Positions 32,930-46,964 are shown, numbered from the stretch's first letter. The stretch is DNA of 64,000 bases from Magicicada septendecula (GCA_034769895.1 CM068367.1:317563986-317627985); one strand, 5' to 3'. Program-made: numbers and translations. The notes: generated by a model from the letters alone, not told the origin.

Positions 32930-33099
32930 TAAAATAAAATAATTTTGTTGCCAAGCAATAAAATTATAACTTTTTCATTTTAATGTAAATCATGTATGAG
33001 AGAAAATATATCGTTCGTGGCAGGCAAGCATATCTCAATTATGTAATGTTTACGTTTCCATTTTATTATTATGATTACTGCAATAAAAAGAGCAGGGAA

Positions 33100-33137
<38 letters not shown>

Positions 33138-33632
33138 TGGCGTTATTTCTGGCCTCACTCATGTTTATTTTCTTTCATTTGCACGCTTTTTAAATGGAAA
33201 GTGCCGAAACCCACACCAACATAACGCGTGCAAGCCAAAAAATTATCCAGCGTGGATAGCGATTTGCTTCCTGTGGATCGCTGGGCAGTGTAACTGCACG
33301 TGTTTACAGAGGAACGATTCATAGACAGAATTTTCGTCTTGAGGGAATGAACCCTCTGCAAGATGCTGAGGGTCCATGAGTGACTTCGGAGCGCTCCTTC
33401 TTTTCCGCGTGTTTGTTCTGTGAAACGTACACTGTAGATTCGCAGCTTTACTCTAAGCAACGCTCAATAGGAAATGTGGAAAATTTTTGTCCACGGTGTA
33501 CCCTCATACACACTAAACCTGCTCTGATGTTTTAATTACGGACATCATAATATTAAAACTTTGGAAACTTGAGCACTACTTAATGGAGATCAATCATTAA
33601 CTTATACAAGCCATTAATTTTATGCATATTTT
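32930..33632 (-). repeat. X module, minus copy
   Basis: Inverse partner of 26084-26785, with a CA run at about 33100-33134. The reading frame seen in the plus copy is not kept here (ATG to AGG, plus a frame change), which argues against selection for a protein. Confidence 0.75.
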
Positions 33633-34046
<414 letters not shown>

Positions 34047-34069
34047 AAAAGTGTCTGTGTGTCTATAGA

Positions 34070-34915
34070 TTTTTTTTCTATGGCAAATGATAACAGCTGC
34101 AAACTCAAACAGAATCAAATAATTTTTTGCATACAGCCCTGATTTGTAGAGTACTCAAGACCTATTGTTTTTGGTTAAGCTCGGTTAAGGGAAAAGGGTA
34201 GTTTACTGGCAACTTTTTTTTTTTTTAATCAAGGGTATTTATTTTCTATGACAAACGATAACAGCCGCAAATTCAAACATAATCAAATACTGTTTTGCAT
34301 ACGGCTATGGATTTTAGAGTTCTCAAGACCTATTGTTTTGGTGAAGATCGGTTAAGGGAAAGGGGTAGTTTACCTGCCACGTTTTTTGTTTTAACAAGGG
34401 TATTTTCTATGGCAAACGATAACAGCCGCAAATGCAAACAGAATCAAATACTTTTTTGCATACAGCCCTGATTTGTAGAGTTCTCAAGACCTATTGTTTT
34501 TGGTGAAGATCGGTTAAGGGGAAGGGGTAGTTTACCTGCAACGTTTTTTTATCAAGGGTAATTTTCTATGGCAAACGATAACAGCCGCAAATTCAAACAG
34601 AATCAAATAATTTGTTGCATACGTCCCTGAATTGTAGAGATCTCAAGGACTTTTGATTTTGGTGAAGATCGGTTAAGGGGAAGGGGTAGTTTACCTGCAA
34701 CTTTTTACATTTTAACAACAGTAAAGTACTTGAAAATTCACTTAAACTTTTTCAAACAATGGTAATTGTTAAAAATAAAATAATTTTGTTGCCAGGCAGT
34801 AAAATTATAATTTTTTCATTTTAGTGTAAATCATGTATGAGTGAAAATATATCGTTCGTGGCAGGCAAGCATATCTCAATTATGTAATGTTTACGTTTCC
34901 ATTTTTTATTTATGG
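34070..34915 (-). repeat. Core-repeat array, about 4 units, and partial X link, reversed
   Basis: Four units to about 34735, then the AT-rich link with CGTTCGTGGCAGGCAAGC that belongs to the X module, ending abruptly near 34905. Confidence 0.8.
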
Positions 34916-35509
34916 ATTGTAAAATTAACATTTACACTAACCTGAAAGTATACATAGTAGCATTTAAGTAGACGCAGAAACTACAATTTTTGAACACTAT
35001 GCCCCGAATGTGGCGACAATTTCAACTCACACTTTAGAAGTCGAGTTTTTACGTTTTCCATTACACGGTGTAACATGCAGTGGCGGCTCGTCGTTATGAA
35101 CATGGGAGGGGCTCTTTCATAAGGTCAAAACTATCTCTACACAAACACACGCGCACGCGAACGCGCACGCACAGATACACACACTCATTCACTTTCTTGT
35201 ATGTATTTTTATAAATTTATAAAATTGTCAAAATTAGTCTACTTATAACATTAGATTTTACTGTAAGTATTTTATTTTTAAGATATGTGAATAATAAGAG
35301 TGGAAATTCAAAATATTTTATAGAACAGAAGTACATAGCTATATACCACAGGGCAAATGTGAAAGCTATATTTTTAAAATTAGACCAAGCATCAGAATTC
35401 AGGAGGAAGTTGTATTAAGTAACACGGTATTAATCTTCTACCACTTTAAATATACTTAGTCACATTTAATATCAAAAATAAATTAATCTACGACTGAAAA
35501 TTCATACCT

Positions 35510-36285
35510 TTAGTTATATTGTTTGTAGCAGAAGTCCATCCTCTCCTTCTGTGCAGCGAAGTGGTTGATCACACGTTCATTGAAATTGGGGGTAGATAAT
35601 AATTTCTTTTCAATTGAACACATGGCGAGTGCACTGAGTCTACCTTCTTTCATTGTGCTCCTGGTAAAAGTCTTTATTTGCTTTAAAGTTGAAAAACATC
35701 TTTCACTTTCTGCAGTGGTCATTGGGATTGTGCAGATGATCTGAAGTAATTTCACTGATTCGGGGAGCACATCTCTCAGATTATTATCATAAATAAAATT
35801 AAGCAACCGTAATGAGCCTGTTGCCTCAGAAAAATCACTTCTACTGTATATTACTACCAACTCTTGTTTCAGTTCTATTTTATTCAACTGGAATAAATTT
35901 ACAGCAATTTCTAATTCATTTTCAGGAAATTTATTTTTGAACTCAGGAAACACACTTGGCTGAAATAACTTAGCTACCGACAAATGATCTAAGAAATTAA
36001 AGCGATTGTCAATTCCAGTCATGATAACATCACACACTTCTTTTGCCACAATGTGTCTTCTATCTTCAAATCGGCCACGTTTTCTACTGGGGCCTGAACA
36101 AGATAAATCATTTTCAGTTCCATCAAGTTCGCTAGAACTGGGCTGGTCAACCTCAGGCAAGTTTCTTATTTTTTGGATTATAGACTTAAATACGCCTATA
36201 TATTTTAATGCCTTGATGCAGTCGATTGTCTTGTTCTGAAGCTCGTTGTACGAAATATCACAATGGGGCATTATTTTATTAAAAT
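35510..36285 (-). pseudogene. hAT transposase, C-terminal part
   Basis: Continues the gene beyond the inserted repeat, starting at FNKIMPHCDISYNELQ. It ends with the hAT dimerisation region, including CTIPMTTAESERCFSTLK and LSALAMCSIEKKL, then a stop at 35510. No stop lies inside this part. Open codons reading into the repeat (up to 36316) are not original. Confidence 0.85.
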
Positions 36286-37507
36286 ATCGGTATGGAGAAC
36301 CATACATGACTTCCATATTCTAAGATTTATATTTAAAATCATTTTCACCCAAACAGCCAGGGTGTGTCTTACCTGCCTTTTTATTGCTGTATTAAATGAA
36401 AAATATTATATTACATTAAAATGAAAAAATTATAATTTTATTGCCTGGCAACAAAATTATTTTATTTTTAACAATTACCATTGTTTCAAAAAGTTTAAAT
36501 AAATTTTCAAGTACTTTACTCTTGTTAAAACGTAAAAGGTTGCAGGTAAACTACCCCTTCCCCTTAACCGATCTTCACCAAAATCGAAAGTCATTGAGAC
36601 CTCTACAATTCAGGGACGTATGCAAAAAATTATTTGATTCTGTTTGAATTTGCGGCTGTTATCGTTTGCCATAGAAAATACGCTTGATAAAAAAACGTTG
36701 CAGGTAAACTACCCCTTCCCCTTAACCGATCTTCACCAAAAAGAATAGGTCTTGAGTACTCTACAAATCAGGGCTGTATGCAAAACATTATTTGATTCTG
36801 TTTGAATTTGCGGCTGTTATCGTTTGCCATAGAAAATACCCTTGTTAAAAAAACGTTGCAGGTAAACTACCCCTTTCCCTCAACCGATCTTCACCAAAAA
36901 CAATAGGTCTTGAGAACTCTACAATTTAGGGCTGTATGCAAATAATCTTTTGATTCTGTTTGAATTTGCGGCTGTTATCGTTTGCCATAGGAAATACCCT
37001 TGTTAAAACATAAAACGTTACAGGTAAACTACCCCTTTCCCTTAACCGATCTTCACCAAAATCAACAGATCTTGAGAACTCTACAATTCAGGGCTGTATG
37101 CGAAACATTATTTGATTCTGTTTGAATTTGCGGCTGTTATCGTTTGCCAAACAAACAAAATTACCCTTGCTAAAAAAAAACCGTTGCAGGTAAACTACCC
37201 CTTTCCCTCAACCGATCTTCACCAAAAACAATAGGTCGCGAGTACTCTGCAAATCAGGGCTGCATGCAAAAAATTATTTGATTCTGTTTGAATTTGCGGC
37301 AGTTATCGTTTGCCATAGAAAAAAAATCTACAGACAGACACACAGACAGACAGACAGACAGACACACAGACAGACACACACACAGACACTTTTCGGAAAA
37401 CGACTTTTTTTCATGTTTTGAGTGTAGTAGAATCAGAATCTGCAATAATCTCGAACACGATTTTTTTTGCCATCACCATACTTCCATTCCTTAAGGAATA
37501 TGGAAGT
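36286..37507 (+). mobile_element. Reference copy of the Helentron/DINE-like repeat, 1.2 kb, inserted in hAT
   Basis: Because it interrupts a known gene, its ends are clear. The left end is ATCGGTATGGAGAACC, with hairpin GTATGG/CCATAC. The right end is GGAATATGGAAGTA, closing the hairpin CTTCCATTCCTTAAGG. The inner order is head, CAGCCAGGGTGTGTCTTACC body, AT-rich link, five ~162-bp core units, GACA/CA microsatellite (37328-37388), and E module. A 5' TC near the end, core tandem repeats, a GACA microsatellite and a 3' hairpin are typical of Helentron-associated (DINE-1/pearl-like) elements. The AAAAT at both junctions may be a duplication or chance in an A/T run. No coding capacity. Confidence 0.7.
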
Positions 37508-38923
37508 AAAAATGTTACCCAGAAAATGAAATCGTTGTCTTTAAGAAGGTTGCTTAAACCAACTGCTTTGTTTACAGTTGTATAATCATTGCTGTCGTCG
37601 TCTAATATTTTATTTAAGCATTCTTCTATTTCATTTTTATACTTAAATAATGTGCTGACAATTCTAGACTTGAAGTTCCAACGAGTGCCAGAGCTCTTTG
37701 GTATTCGGTTTTTCATAATGTCGTCAAGTACTGCTGTTCTTTTAGTCGATTGTGAAAGAAAGGATGAAAATGCTTCAACATTACTGAAAAATATTTTTAT
37801 CTGTTTATTTTGTGTTGCGCAGCGTTCAATGATCAAATTTAGTTGATGCGCGTAGCAGTGTACGAAATGTGCATTTTTGTACACAGCTTTGACTCTTGCC
37901 TGCACACCTGTGTGCTGGCCACTCATGACAGAAGTGCCATCGTAGCTTTGAGCAATCACTCTTTCAGGTGTTTTGTCAATTTTTAGCTTTTCCAGCTCGT
38001 TAAAAATTGCTTCACTAACAGATGCTGCGTCATGACCTTTGGGTACTACAAAACTAACAAATCTTTCATTTACAACCCCATTTAACTCGTATCTGACAAC
38101 AAACACTAGCTGAGACAATGTAGCAGTCAGTTGTCTCATCGGCTTCAATAGCAATATATTTAGATTGAGTAATCTCGTCGCATATAATTTCCAAGCACAC
38201 GGCATATATGGAATCAAGTAAATCATTTTGGATGGTTTTGGAAAGCCCTAAAAATACTCGGTTATTGCTTTTTTCAGTATGTTGTTTTAATGTAGAGTCT
38301 AACTCTGCCATTAGGTTGACAAGACCACGAAATATGCCAGGGTTGTTAGATGTGTCAGTGCCACTTTCGTCATGCCCCCTTAATGCAAGTTCAAAAGCCC
38401 CACAAAACTTCACAGCATCAATCAACTTACTTAAAATGTACCGATTTTTTGATACTTCCTCATTTAACTTTTGAATTCTTAATCTATATGCACTGTCTAA
38501 CTGAGATCTAATGTCAACCTTCCCAAGTACTGCATACTCGATACACGCATTTATATGTTTTTCACTTAACTTATGTTTTTTAAGTTTTTCACTCAAATGC
38601 TTAATATCCGAGACACCATCTACAGTCCAGGTGCGATCCTGTACGCCCATTACTATGCACGGGTAACAGAAAAAAGAGTTTTTTATTCCACACCCACACA
38701 ACCAATCAGCATAATTATACAAATGAATACTAAATTTCCGATTGTAGCTATTCCTACTCTTAGTGGATTTTTGTACTTGATTAATCACCATATTAGGCCT
38801 AGGAGGCCCTAACCTTTTAAGTTCAACCCTGTGCTCTAAGTTCTTTATCCCTTGGCTAATAATTTTACTTACATCATTCGTAATTACAAAGGTAGAATCC
38901 GTGTTATTCATTATGACACACAT
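37508..38923 (-). pseudogene. hAT transposase, N-terminal and central part
   Basis: ATG at 38923. The first frame (to about 38120) has a zinc-finger region of the TTF type (YADWLCGCGIKNSFFCYPC, then HINACIEY). A DUF4371-like stretch follows (residues about 130-230), with the catalytic IEADETTD near residue 265. A one-base shift near 38120 moves the reading to the frame open to 37508. That frame has VIAQSYDGTSVMSG, HCYAHQLNLI and SSGTRW, all typical of this hAT group (ZMYM1-like proteins). It breaks at the inserted repeat after NDFIFW. In the family the protein cuts and inserts the element with 8-bp duplications; this copy cannot. Confidence 0.85.
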
Positions 38924-39577
38924 TAATCACACACTAAACACAATTACTCTGTTTGCAAACAAGGAGTGCCAATAACTGCTACACTGCTGGCCGTTGGCGC
39001 TGACTGAGATGATTTGCGCATGCGTGGCCAAGGATGGAGTCCCAGCGTGTCCGTAAGAACACAGTTGATTGACGTCAACGCACGGTTAGAGCTGTACGCT
39101 GTATTTTCCATTTACACTGCACACAGTAGCTTTGGGCTCTATGGCCAACGCCCGCAACTCAACTCCGGACTTTAAACGTCAAATGTTTTCCGTTGTATTA
39201 TTGTTTTGATGAGTATAGGAACTTTTTTAATTGATTTGGTGAAAAATTAATAATTAATTATTACTTTTTATTTTATTGGGAGGGCTGCGCCCAAGAGCCC
39301 TTATGGGCAAGCCGCCACTGGTAACATGTGAACAGAAATTATATCAACTTTGAGTGTTTCGATGTTTCATGGGTGTGGATTATTATACACCTTAGCCTAC
39401 TCTCAAAATATCCCCAGTAGAATAAATAGCACGCTGGCAATCTCGCAGGCTACAGAATGTTGCTACTCCTGAAGGTAACTTGTTAAACTTCGTCCATTGA
39501 TTGCCTAGCCCTATGGCTGAGTGCTACCCATACTGTTTGGTGTTTTTTAATAAGCATTTCTAGACAGTTACTTATAT

Positions 39578-39872
39578 GTGTACTACGTTATCGGCAACAA
39601 AGAAGTATTTTGTTGTTAAAAATCCTTCCCGGGCTGTTTGGCCATAGTCCAATGTTTTCAGCAAAACCAGACGTTTCGGCAGTGCTTTTGACTTCCATCA
39701 TCAGTGAAAATCGAGTGCGATAACGTGAGGTGACGTTAGTGACCACAGTACTGTGGTTAAAACTGAAGCAGTAAGTAGAAAGAAGTAGTTTCTATAGAAA
39801 TATTTCATTTCGAAAATGATTTTAAATATAAATCTTAGAACATGGAAGTCATGTACGGTTCTCCATACCAAT
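39578..39872 (-). repeat. A module, copy 7, reversed
   Basis: Minus-strand core CTGATGA, inner stem with one mismatch, GAAACGTC intact. Confidence 0.75.
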
Positions 39873-39904
39873 ATTTTTTAATTAAAGTCGAATTTCTATA
39901 TATT

Positions 39905-41725
39905 GTGTTTTACTTCCATGTTCCTTAAGGAAATGGAAGTATGGTGATGGCAAAAAAAATCGTGTTCGAGATTATTGCAGATTCTGATTGTACGACACTC
40001 AAAACATGAAAAAAAGTCATTTTTCGAAAAGTGTCTGTGTGTGTGTGTGTCTGTCTGTCTGTAGATTTTTTCTACGGCAAACGATAACAGCCGCAAAATC
40101 ACACAGAATCAAATAATTGTTTGCATCCAGCCAGGACTTGTAGAGTACTCAATACCTATTGTTTTTGGTGAAGATCGGTTAAGGGAAAGGGGTAGTTTAC
40201 CTGCAACAGTTTTTTTTATCAAGGGTAATTTTTTTCTATGACAAACGATAACAGCCGCAAATTCAAACAGAATCAACTACTCTTTTTCATACAGCCCTGA
40301 ATTATAGAGTTCTCCAGACCTATTGTTTTTGGTGTAGATCGGTTACGGGAAAGGGGTAGTTTACCTGCAACATTGTATTATTTAACAAGGGTATTTTCTA
40401 TGGGAAACGATAAAAGCCGCAAATTTAAACAGAATCAAATAATTGTTTGCATACAGCCCTGAATTGTAGAGTTCTCACGACCTATTTTTTTGGTGAAGAT
40501 CGGCTAAGGGAAAGGGGTAGTTTACCTGCAACGTTTTATGTTTTAAAAGGGTATTTTCTATGGCAAACGATAAGAGCCGCAATTTCAAACAGAATCAAAT
40601 AAGTTTTTCCATACAGCCCTGAATTATAGAGTTCTCAAGACCTACTAGTTTTGGTGTAGATCGGTTAAGGGAATAGGGTAGTTTACCTGCAACATTATAT
40701 GTTTTAATAAGGGTAAATTTTTCTATGACGAACGATAACTACCGTAAATTCAAACCGAATCAACTACTCTTTTGCATACCTTTTTGAGTTTTCAGAACTC
40801 AAGGTCTGTTAATTTTGTTGAAGATCGGTTAAGGGAAAGGGGTAGTTTACCTGCTACGTTTTATATTTTAACAAGGGTGTTTACTATGGCAAACGATAAG
40901 AGCCACAAATTCAAACAGAATCAAATAATGTTTTGCATACAGCCCTGAATTGTAGAGGACTGAAAGTCTATTGATTTTGGTGAAGATCGGTTTAGAGAAA
41001 GGGGTAGTTTACCTGCAACTTTTTATGTTTTAACAAGGGTAATTTTTTCTATGAGGAACGATAACTGCCGTAAATTCACAGAAAATCAAAAAATGTTTTG
41101 CACAAGTTCCTAAGTTGTAGAGAACTCAAGAATCAAATAATTTTTTGCATACAGCTCTGATTTGTAGAGTACTCAAGACCTATTGTTTTTGGTGAAGATC
41201 GGTTAAGGGAAAGGGGTAGTTTACCGGCAATGGTTTTTTATCAGGGTAATTTTTTTCTATGGCAAATGATAACAGCCGCAATTTCAAACAGAATCAAATG
41301 ATGTTTTGCATACAGCCCTGTATTGTAGAGTTCTCAATACCGCTTGGTGTTGGTGAAGATCGGTTAAGGGAAAGGGGTAGTTTACCTGCAACATTTATGT
41401 TTTAACAAGGGCAATTTTTTATATGACGAACGATAACTGCCGGAAATTCAAACAGAATCGACTACGTTTTTGCATACCTTTTTGAACTAAAGAGAACTCA
41501 AGGTCTGTTGATTTTGTTGAAGATCGGTTAAGGGAAAGGGATAGTTTACCTGCAACGTTTTATGTTCTAAAAAGGGTCATTTTTTTTATGATGAACGATT
41601 ACTGCCGAAAATTCAAAGAGTATCAAATACATTTTTGCACACTTTCCTGAGTTGATTTTGGTGAAGATCGGTTAAGGGAAAGGGGTAGTTTACCTGAAAC
41701 ATTTTATGATTTAACAAGAGTAAAG
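39905..41725 (-). repeat. E module and core-repeat array, about 10 units, reversed
   Basis: Hairpin CTTCCATGTTCCTTAAGG at about 39911-39940, a GT/GTCT run to 40062, then about ten diverged units. The outer unit grades into CTTAATTTTTATAAATAAAG and a spacer up to 41885. Confidence 0.8.
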
Positions 41726-41888
41726 TACTTAATTTTTATAAATAAAGTATCCTGATAAGAAGCTCATAATAATCCACTGTAGACACGTAGATGAAATATC
41801 TATAAATGAAGAGGTTAGGTGAACGGGGTGGGGGTAATTTTCTATTATTAAAATTATAGTTGAAGGTGGAGGGGAGAATTTTGTATAT

Positions 41889-42195
41889 GTGTACTACGTT
41901 ATCGGCAACAAAGAAGTAGTTTCTTGTTAAAATTGCAACCCGGGCTGTTTAGCCGTAGTCCAATGTTTTCTGCAAAACCAGACTTTTCGGCAGTGCCATC
42001 GACTGCCATCATCAGTCAAAATCGAGTGCGAAAACGTGAGGTGGTATACATTAGTGACCACAGTACTGTGGTTAATGCTGAAGCAATAAGTAGAAAGACG
42101 TAGTTTCTATGGAAATATTTCATTTTGAATATAATTTTAAATATAAATCTTAGAACATGGAAGTCATGTATGGTTCTCCATACCGATATTTTCGA
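41889..42195 (-). repeat. A module, copy 8, reversed
   Basis: Minus-strand core CTGATGA at 42009-42015, with a perfect inner stem GGCAGT/ACTGCC. The 3' box reads GAAAAGTC. Confidence 0.75.
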
Positions 42196-42227
42196 AAAGT
42201 GTCTGTGTGTCTGTCTATAGATTTTTA

Positions 42228-42343
42228 CTTCCATGTTCCTTAAGGAAATGGAATTATGGGATGGCAAAAAAAATCGTGTTCGAGATTATTGCAGATTCTG
42301 GTTGTACTACAATCAAAACATAAAAAAAGTCATTTTTCGAAAA

Positions 42344-42375
<32 letters not shown>

Positions 42376-43390
42376 CTGTCTGACTATAGATTTTTTTTCA
42401 ACGTCAAATGATAACAGCTGCAAATTCAAACAGAATCAAATATTTTTTTGCATACAGCCCTGATTTGTAGAGTACTCAAGACCTATTGTTTTTGGTGAAG
42501 ATCGGTTAAGGGAAAGGGGTAGTTTAACTGCAACATTTTATGTTTTAACAAGGGTAATTTTTTATATGACGAACGATAACTGCCGCAAATTCAAACAGAA
42601 TTGACTACGTTTTGGGATGCCTTTTTGAATTAAAGATAACTCAAGGGCTGTTGATTTTGTTGAAGATCGGTTAAGGGGTAGTTTACGGGCAACGTTTTTT
42701 TATCAAGTGTAATTTTTTTCTATGGCAAACGATAACAGCCGCAAATTCAAACAGGATCAAATAAAATTTTGAATACAGCCCTGAATTGTAGAGTTCTCAA
42801 GAACTGTTGGTTTTGGTGAAGATCGGTTAAGGGAAAGGGGTAGTTTAACGGCAACATTTTATGTTTTAACAAGGGTAATTTTTTCTATGACGAACGATAA
42901 CTGCCATAAATTCAAACAGAATCAACTACTTTTTTGCATACCTTTTTGAATTATACATATTCAAGGTCTGTTTATTTTGTTGAAAGATCGGTTAAGGGAA
43001 AGGGGTAGTTTACCTGCAACATTTTATGTTTTAAAACGGTATTTTCTATGGCAAACGATAACAGCCGCAAATTCAAACAGAATCAAATAATTGTTTGCAT
43101 ACAGCCCTGATTTGTTGAGTTCTCAAGACTTATTGTTTTTGGTGAAGATCGGTTATGAGGAAGGGGTAGTTTACCAGCAACATTTTATGTGATAACAAGG
43201 TTAATTTTGTCTATGATGAAAAATAACTGCCGTAAATTCAACCATAATCAAATAATGTTTTGCATATGTCCCTATATTGTAGAGAACGAAAGGCCTGTTG
43301 ATTTTGGTGAACATCGGTTACGGGGAAAGGGTAGTTTACCAGAAACATTTTTTGTTGTAACAAGAGTAAAGTACTTAATTTTGATAAATA
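42228..43390 (-). repeat. E module, GT run and core-repeat array, about 6 units, reversed
   Basis: Hairpin CTTCCATGTTCCTTAAGG at 42229 on, GT/GTCT run at about 42340-42390, then six units and the outer spacer. Confidence 0.8.
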
Positions 43391-43536
43391 AAGTATCCTG
43401 ATAAGAAGATCTTAATAATCCACTATAGAAACGTAGATGAAATATCTACAAATGAAGAGGCTAGTTGAACGGGGTGGGGGTTATTTTCTATAAATGAAAT
43501 TTATAGTTAAAGGTGGAGGGGATAATTTTTATATGT

Positions 43537-43838
43537 GTACTACATTATCGGCAACAAAGTAGTAGTTTGTTGTTAAAATTCCTTCCCGGGCTGTTTGGCC
43601 GTAGTCCAATGTTTTCTGCAAGACCAGACATTTTGGCAGTGGCGTCGACTGCCATCATCAGTGAAAATCGTGTGCGATAACGTGTGGTGGTATACGTTAG
43701 TGACCACAATACTGTGGTTAAGGCTGAAGCAATAAGTGGAAAGTAGTAGTTTCTATGGAAATATTTCATTTCGTAAATGATTTTAAATATAAATCTTAGA
43801 ACATGGAAGTCATGTATGGTTCTCCATACCGATATTTT
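43537..43838 (-). repeat. A module, copy 9, reversed
   Basis: Perfect inner stem GGCAGT (43648-43653 read in reverse) with ACTGCC, but the GAAA box is AAAA in this copy. Confidence 0.75.
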
Positions 43839-45331
43839 TCTATGGCAAACGATAACGGCCACAAATTTAAACAGAATCCAATAATGTTTTGCATACAGCC
43901 CTGAATTGTAGAGTTCTCAAGACCTATTTTTTTTGGTGAAGATCGGCTAAGGGAAAGGGGTAGTTTACCTGCAACGTTTTATGTTTTAAAAGGGTATTTT
44001 CTATGGCAAACGATAAGAGCCGCAATTTCAAACAGAATCAAATAAGTTTTTCCATACAGCCCTGAATTATAGAGTTCTCAAGACCTACTAGTTTTGGTGT
44101 AGATCGGTTAAGGGAATAGGGTAGTTTACCTGCAACATTATATGTTTTAACAAGGGTAAATTTTTCTATGACGAACGATAACTACCGTAAATTCAAACCG
44201 AATCAACTACTCTTTTGCATACCTTTTTGAGTTTTCAGAACTCAAGGTCTGTTGATTTTGTTGAAGATCGGTTAAGGGAAAGGGGTAGTTTACCTGCTAC
44301 GTTTTATATTTTAACAAGGGTGTTTACTATGGCAAACGATAAGAGCCACAAATTCAAACAGAATCAAATAATGTTTTGCATACAGCCCTGAATTGTAGAG
44401 GACTGAAGGTCTATTGATTTTGGTGAAGATCGGTTTAGAGAAAGGGGTAGTTTACCTGCAACTTTTTATGTTTTAACAAGGGTAATTTTTTCTATGAGGA
44501 ACGATAACTGCCGTACATTCACAGAAAATCAAAAAATGTTTTGCACAAGTTCCTAAGTTGTAGAGAACTCAAGAATCAAATAATTTTTTGCATACAGCTC
44601 TGATTTGTAGAGTACTCAAGACCTATTGTTTTTGGTGAAGATCGGTTAAGGGAAAGGGGTAGTTTACCGGCAATGGTTTTTTATCAGGGTAATTTTTTTC
44701 TATGGCAAATGATAACAGCCGCAATTTCAAACAGAATCAAATGATGTTTTGCATACAGCCCTGTATTGTAGAGTTCTCAATACCGCTTGGTGTTGGTGAA
44801 GATCGGTTAAGGGAAAGGGGTAGTTTACCTGCAACATTTATGTTTTAACAAGGGCAATTTTTTATATGACGAACGATAACTGCCGGAAATTCAAACAGAA
44901 TCGACTACGTTTTTGCATACCTTTTTGAACTAAAGAGAACTCAAGGTCTGTTGATTTTGTTGAAGATCGGTTAAGGGAAAGGGATAGTTTACCTGCAACG
45001 TTTTATGTTTTAAAAAGGGTCATTTTTTTTATGATGAACGATTACTGCCGAAAATTCAAAGAGTATCAAATACATTTTTGCACACTTTCCTGAGTTGATT
45101 TTGGTGAAGATCGGTTAAGGGAAAGGGGTAGTTTACCTGAAACATTTTATGATTTAACAAGAGTAAAGTACTTAATTTTTATAAATAAAGTATCCTGATA
45201 AGAAGCTCATAATAATCCACTGTAGACACGTAGATGAAATATCTATAAATGAAGAGGTTAGGTGAACGGGGTGGGGGTAATTTTCTATTATTAAAATTAT
45301 AGTTGAAGGTGGAGGGGAGAATTTTGTATAT

Positions 45332-45640
45332 GTGTACTACGTTATCGGCAACAAAGAAGTAGTTTCTTGTTAAAATTGCATCCCGGGCTGTTTAGCCGTA
45401 GTCCAATGTTTTCTGCAAAACCAGACTTTTCGGCAGTGCCATCGACTGCCATCATCAGTCAAAATCGAGTGCGAAAACGTGAGGTGGTATACGTTAGTGA
45501 CCACAGTACTGTGGTTAATGCTGAAGCAATAAGTAGAAAGACGTAGTTTCTATGGAAATATTTCATTTTGAATATAATTTTAAATATAAATCTTAGAACA
45601 TGGAAGTCATGTATGGTTCTCCATACCGATATTTTCGAAA
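45332..45640 (-). repeat. A module, copy 10, reversed
   Basis: Duplicate of copy 8. Confidence 0.75.
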
Positions 45641-46964
45641 AGTGTCTGTGTGTCTGTCTATAGATTTTTACTTCCATGTTCCTTAAGGAAATGGAATTAT
45701 GGTGATGGCAAAAAAAATCGTGTTCGAGATTATTGCAGATTCTGGTTGTACTACAATCAAAACATAAAAAAAGTCATTTTTCGAAAAGTGTCTGTGTGTG
45801 TGTCTGTCTGTCTATAGATTTTTTTTCAACGTCAAATGATAACAGCTGCAAATTCAAACAGAATCAAATATTTTTTTGCATACAGCCCTGATTTGTAGAG
45901 TACTCAAGACCTATTGTTTTTGGTGAAGATCGGTTAAGGGAAAGGGGTAGTTTAACTGCAACATTTTATGTTTTAACAAGGGTAATTTTTTATATGACGA
46001 ACGATAACTGCTGCAAATTCAAACAGAATTGACTACGTTTTGGGATGCCTTTTTGAATTAAAGATAACTCAAGGGCTGTTGATTTTGTTGAAGATCGGTT
46101 AAGGGGTAGTTTACGGGCAACGTTTTTTTATCAAGTGTAATTTTTTTCTATGGCAAACGATAACAGCCGCAAATTCAAACAGGATCAAATAATATTTTGA
46201 ATACAGCCCTGAATTGTAGAGTTCTCAAGAACTGTTGGTTTTGGTGAAGATCGGTTAAGGGAAAGGGGTAGTTTAACGGCAACATTTTATGTTTTAACAA
46301 GGGTAATTTTTTCTATGACGAACGATAACTGCCGTAAATTCAAACAGAATCAACTACTTTTTTGCATACCTTTTTGAATTATACATATTCAAGGTCTGTT
46401 TATTTTGTTGAAAGATCGGTTAAGGGAAAGGGGTAGTTTACCTGCAACATTTTATGTTTTAAAACGGTATTTTCTATGGCAAACGATAACAGCCGCAAAT
46501 TCAAACAGAATCAAATAATTGTTTGCATACAGCCCTGATTTGTTGAGTTCTCAAGACTTATTGTTTTTGGTGAAGATCGGTTATGAGGAAGGGGTAGTTT
46601 ACCAGCAACATTTTATGTGATAACAAGGTTAATTTTGTCTATGACGAAAAATAACTGCCGTAAATTCAACCATAATCAAATAATGTTTTGCATATGTCCC
46701 TATATTGTAGAGAACGAAAGGCCTGTTGATTTTGGTGAACATCGGTTACGGGGAAAGGGTAGTTTACCAGAAACATTTTTTGTTGTAACAAGAGTAAAGT
46801 ACTTAATTTTGATAAATAAAGTATCCTGATAAGAAGATCTTAATAATCCACTATAGAAACGTAGATGAAATATCTACAAATGAAGAGGCTAGTTGAACGG
46901 GGTGGGGGTTATTCTCTATAAATGAAATTTATAGTTAAAGGTGGAGGGGATAATTTTTATATGT

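Larger units (their letters stand above)
35078..39320 (-). mobile_element. hAT element carrying a TTF/DUF4371-type transposase, broken
   Basis: Terminal repeats CAGTGGCGGCTCGTC / GGCAAGCCGCCACTG share CAGTGGCGGC. They are flanked by a perfect 8-bp duplication, GTAACATG (35070-35077 and 39321-39328). The transposase gene on the minus strand is split by one frameshift and by a 1.2-kb repeat insertion (36286-37507). Without that insertion the element would be about 3.0 kb. Confidence 0.93.
40440..43880. repeat. 3.4-kb segmental tandem duplication, copy 1
   Basis: The order and sequence of core units, two A modules, hairpin and spacer repeat almost exactly in 43881-47315, offset 3428-3444 bp. 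The change in offset comes from a shorter GT run in copy 2. Breakpoints lie inside core units and are approximate. Confidence 0.85.

Noticed and set aside
38573..38812. Plus-strand frames opposite the hAT transposase
   Set aside because: Shadows of the minus-strand gene.
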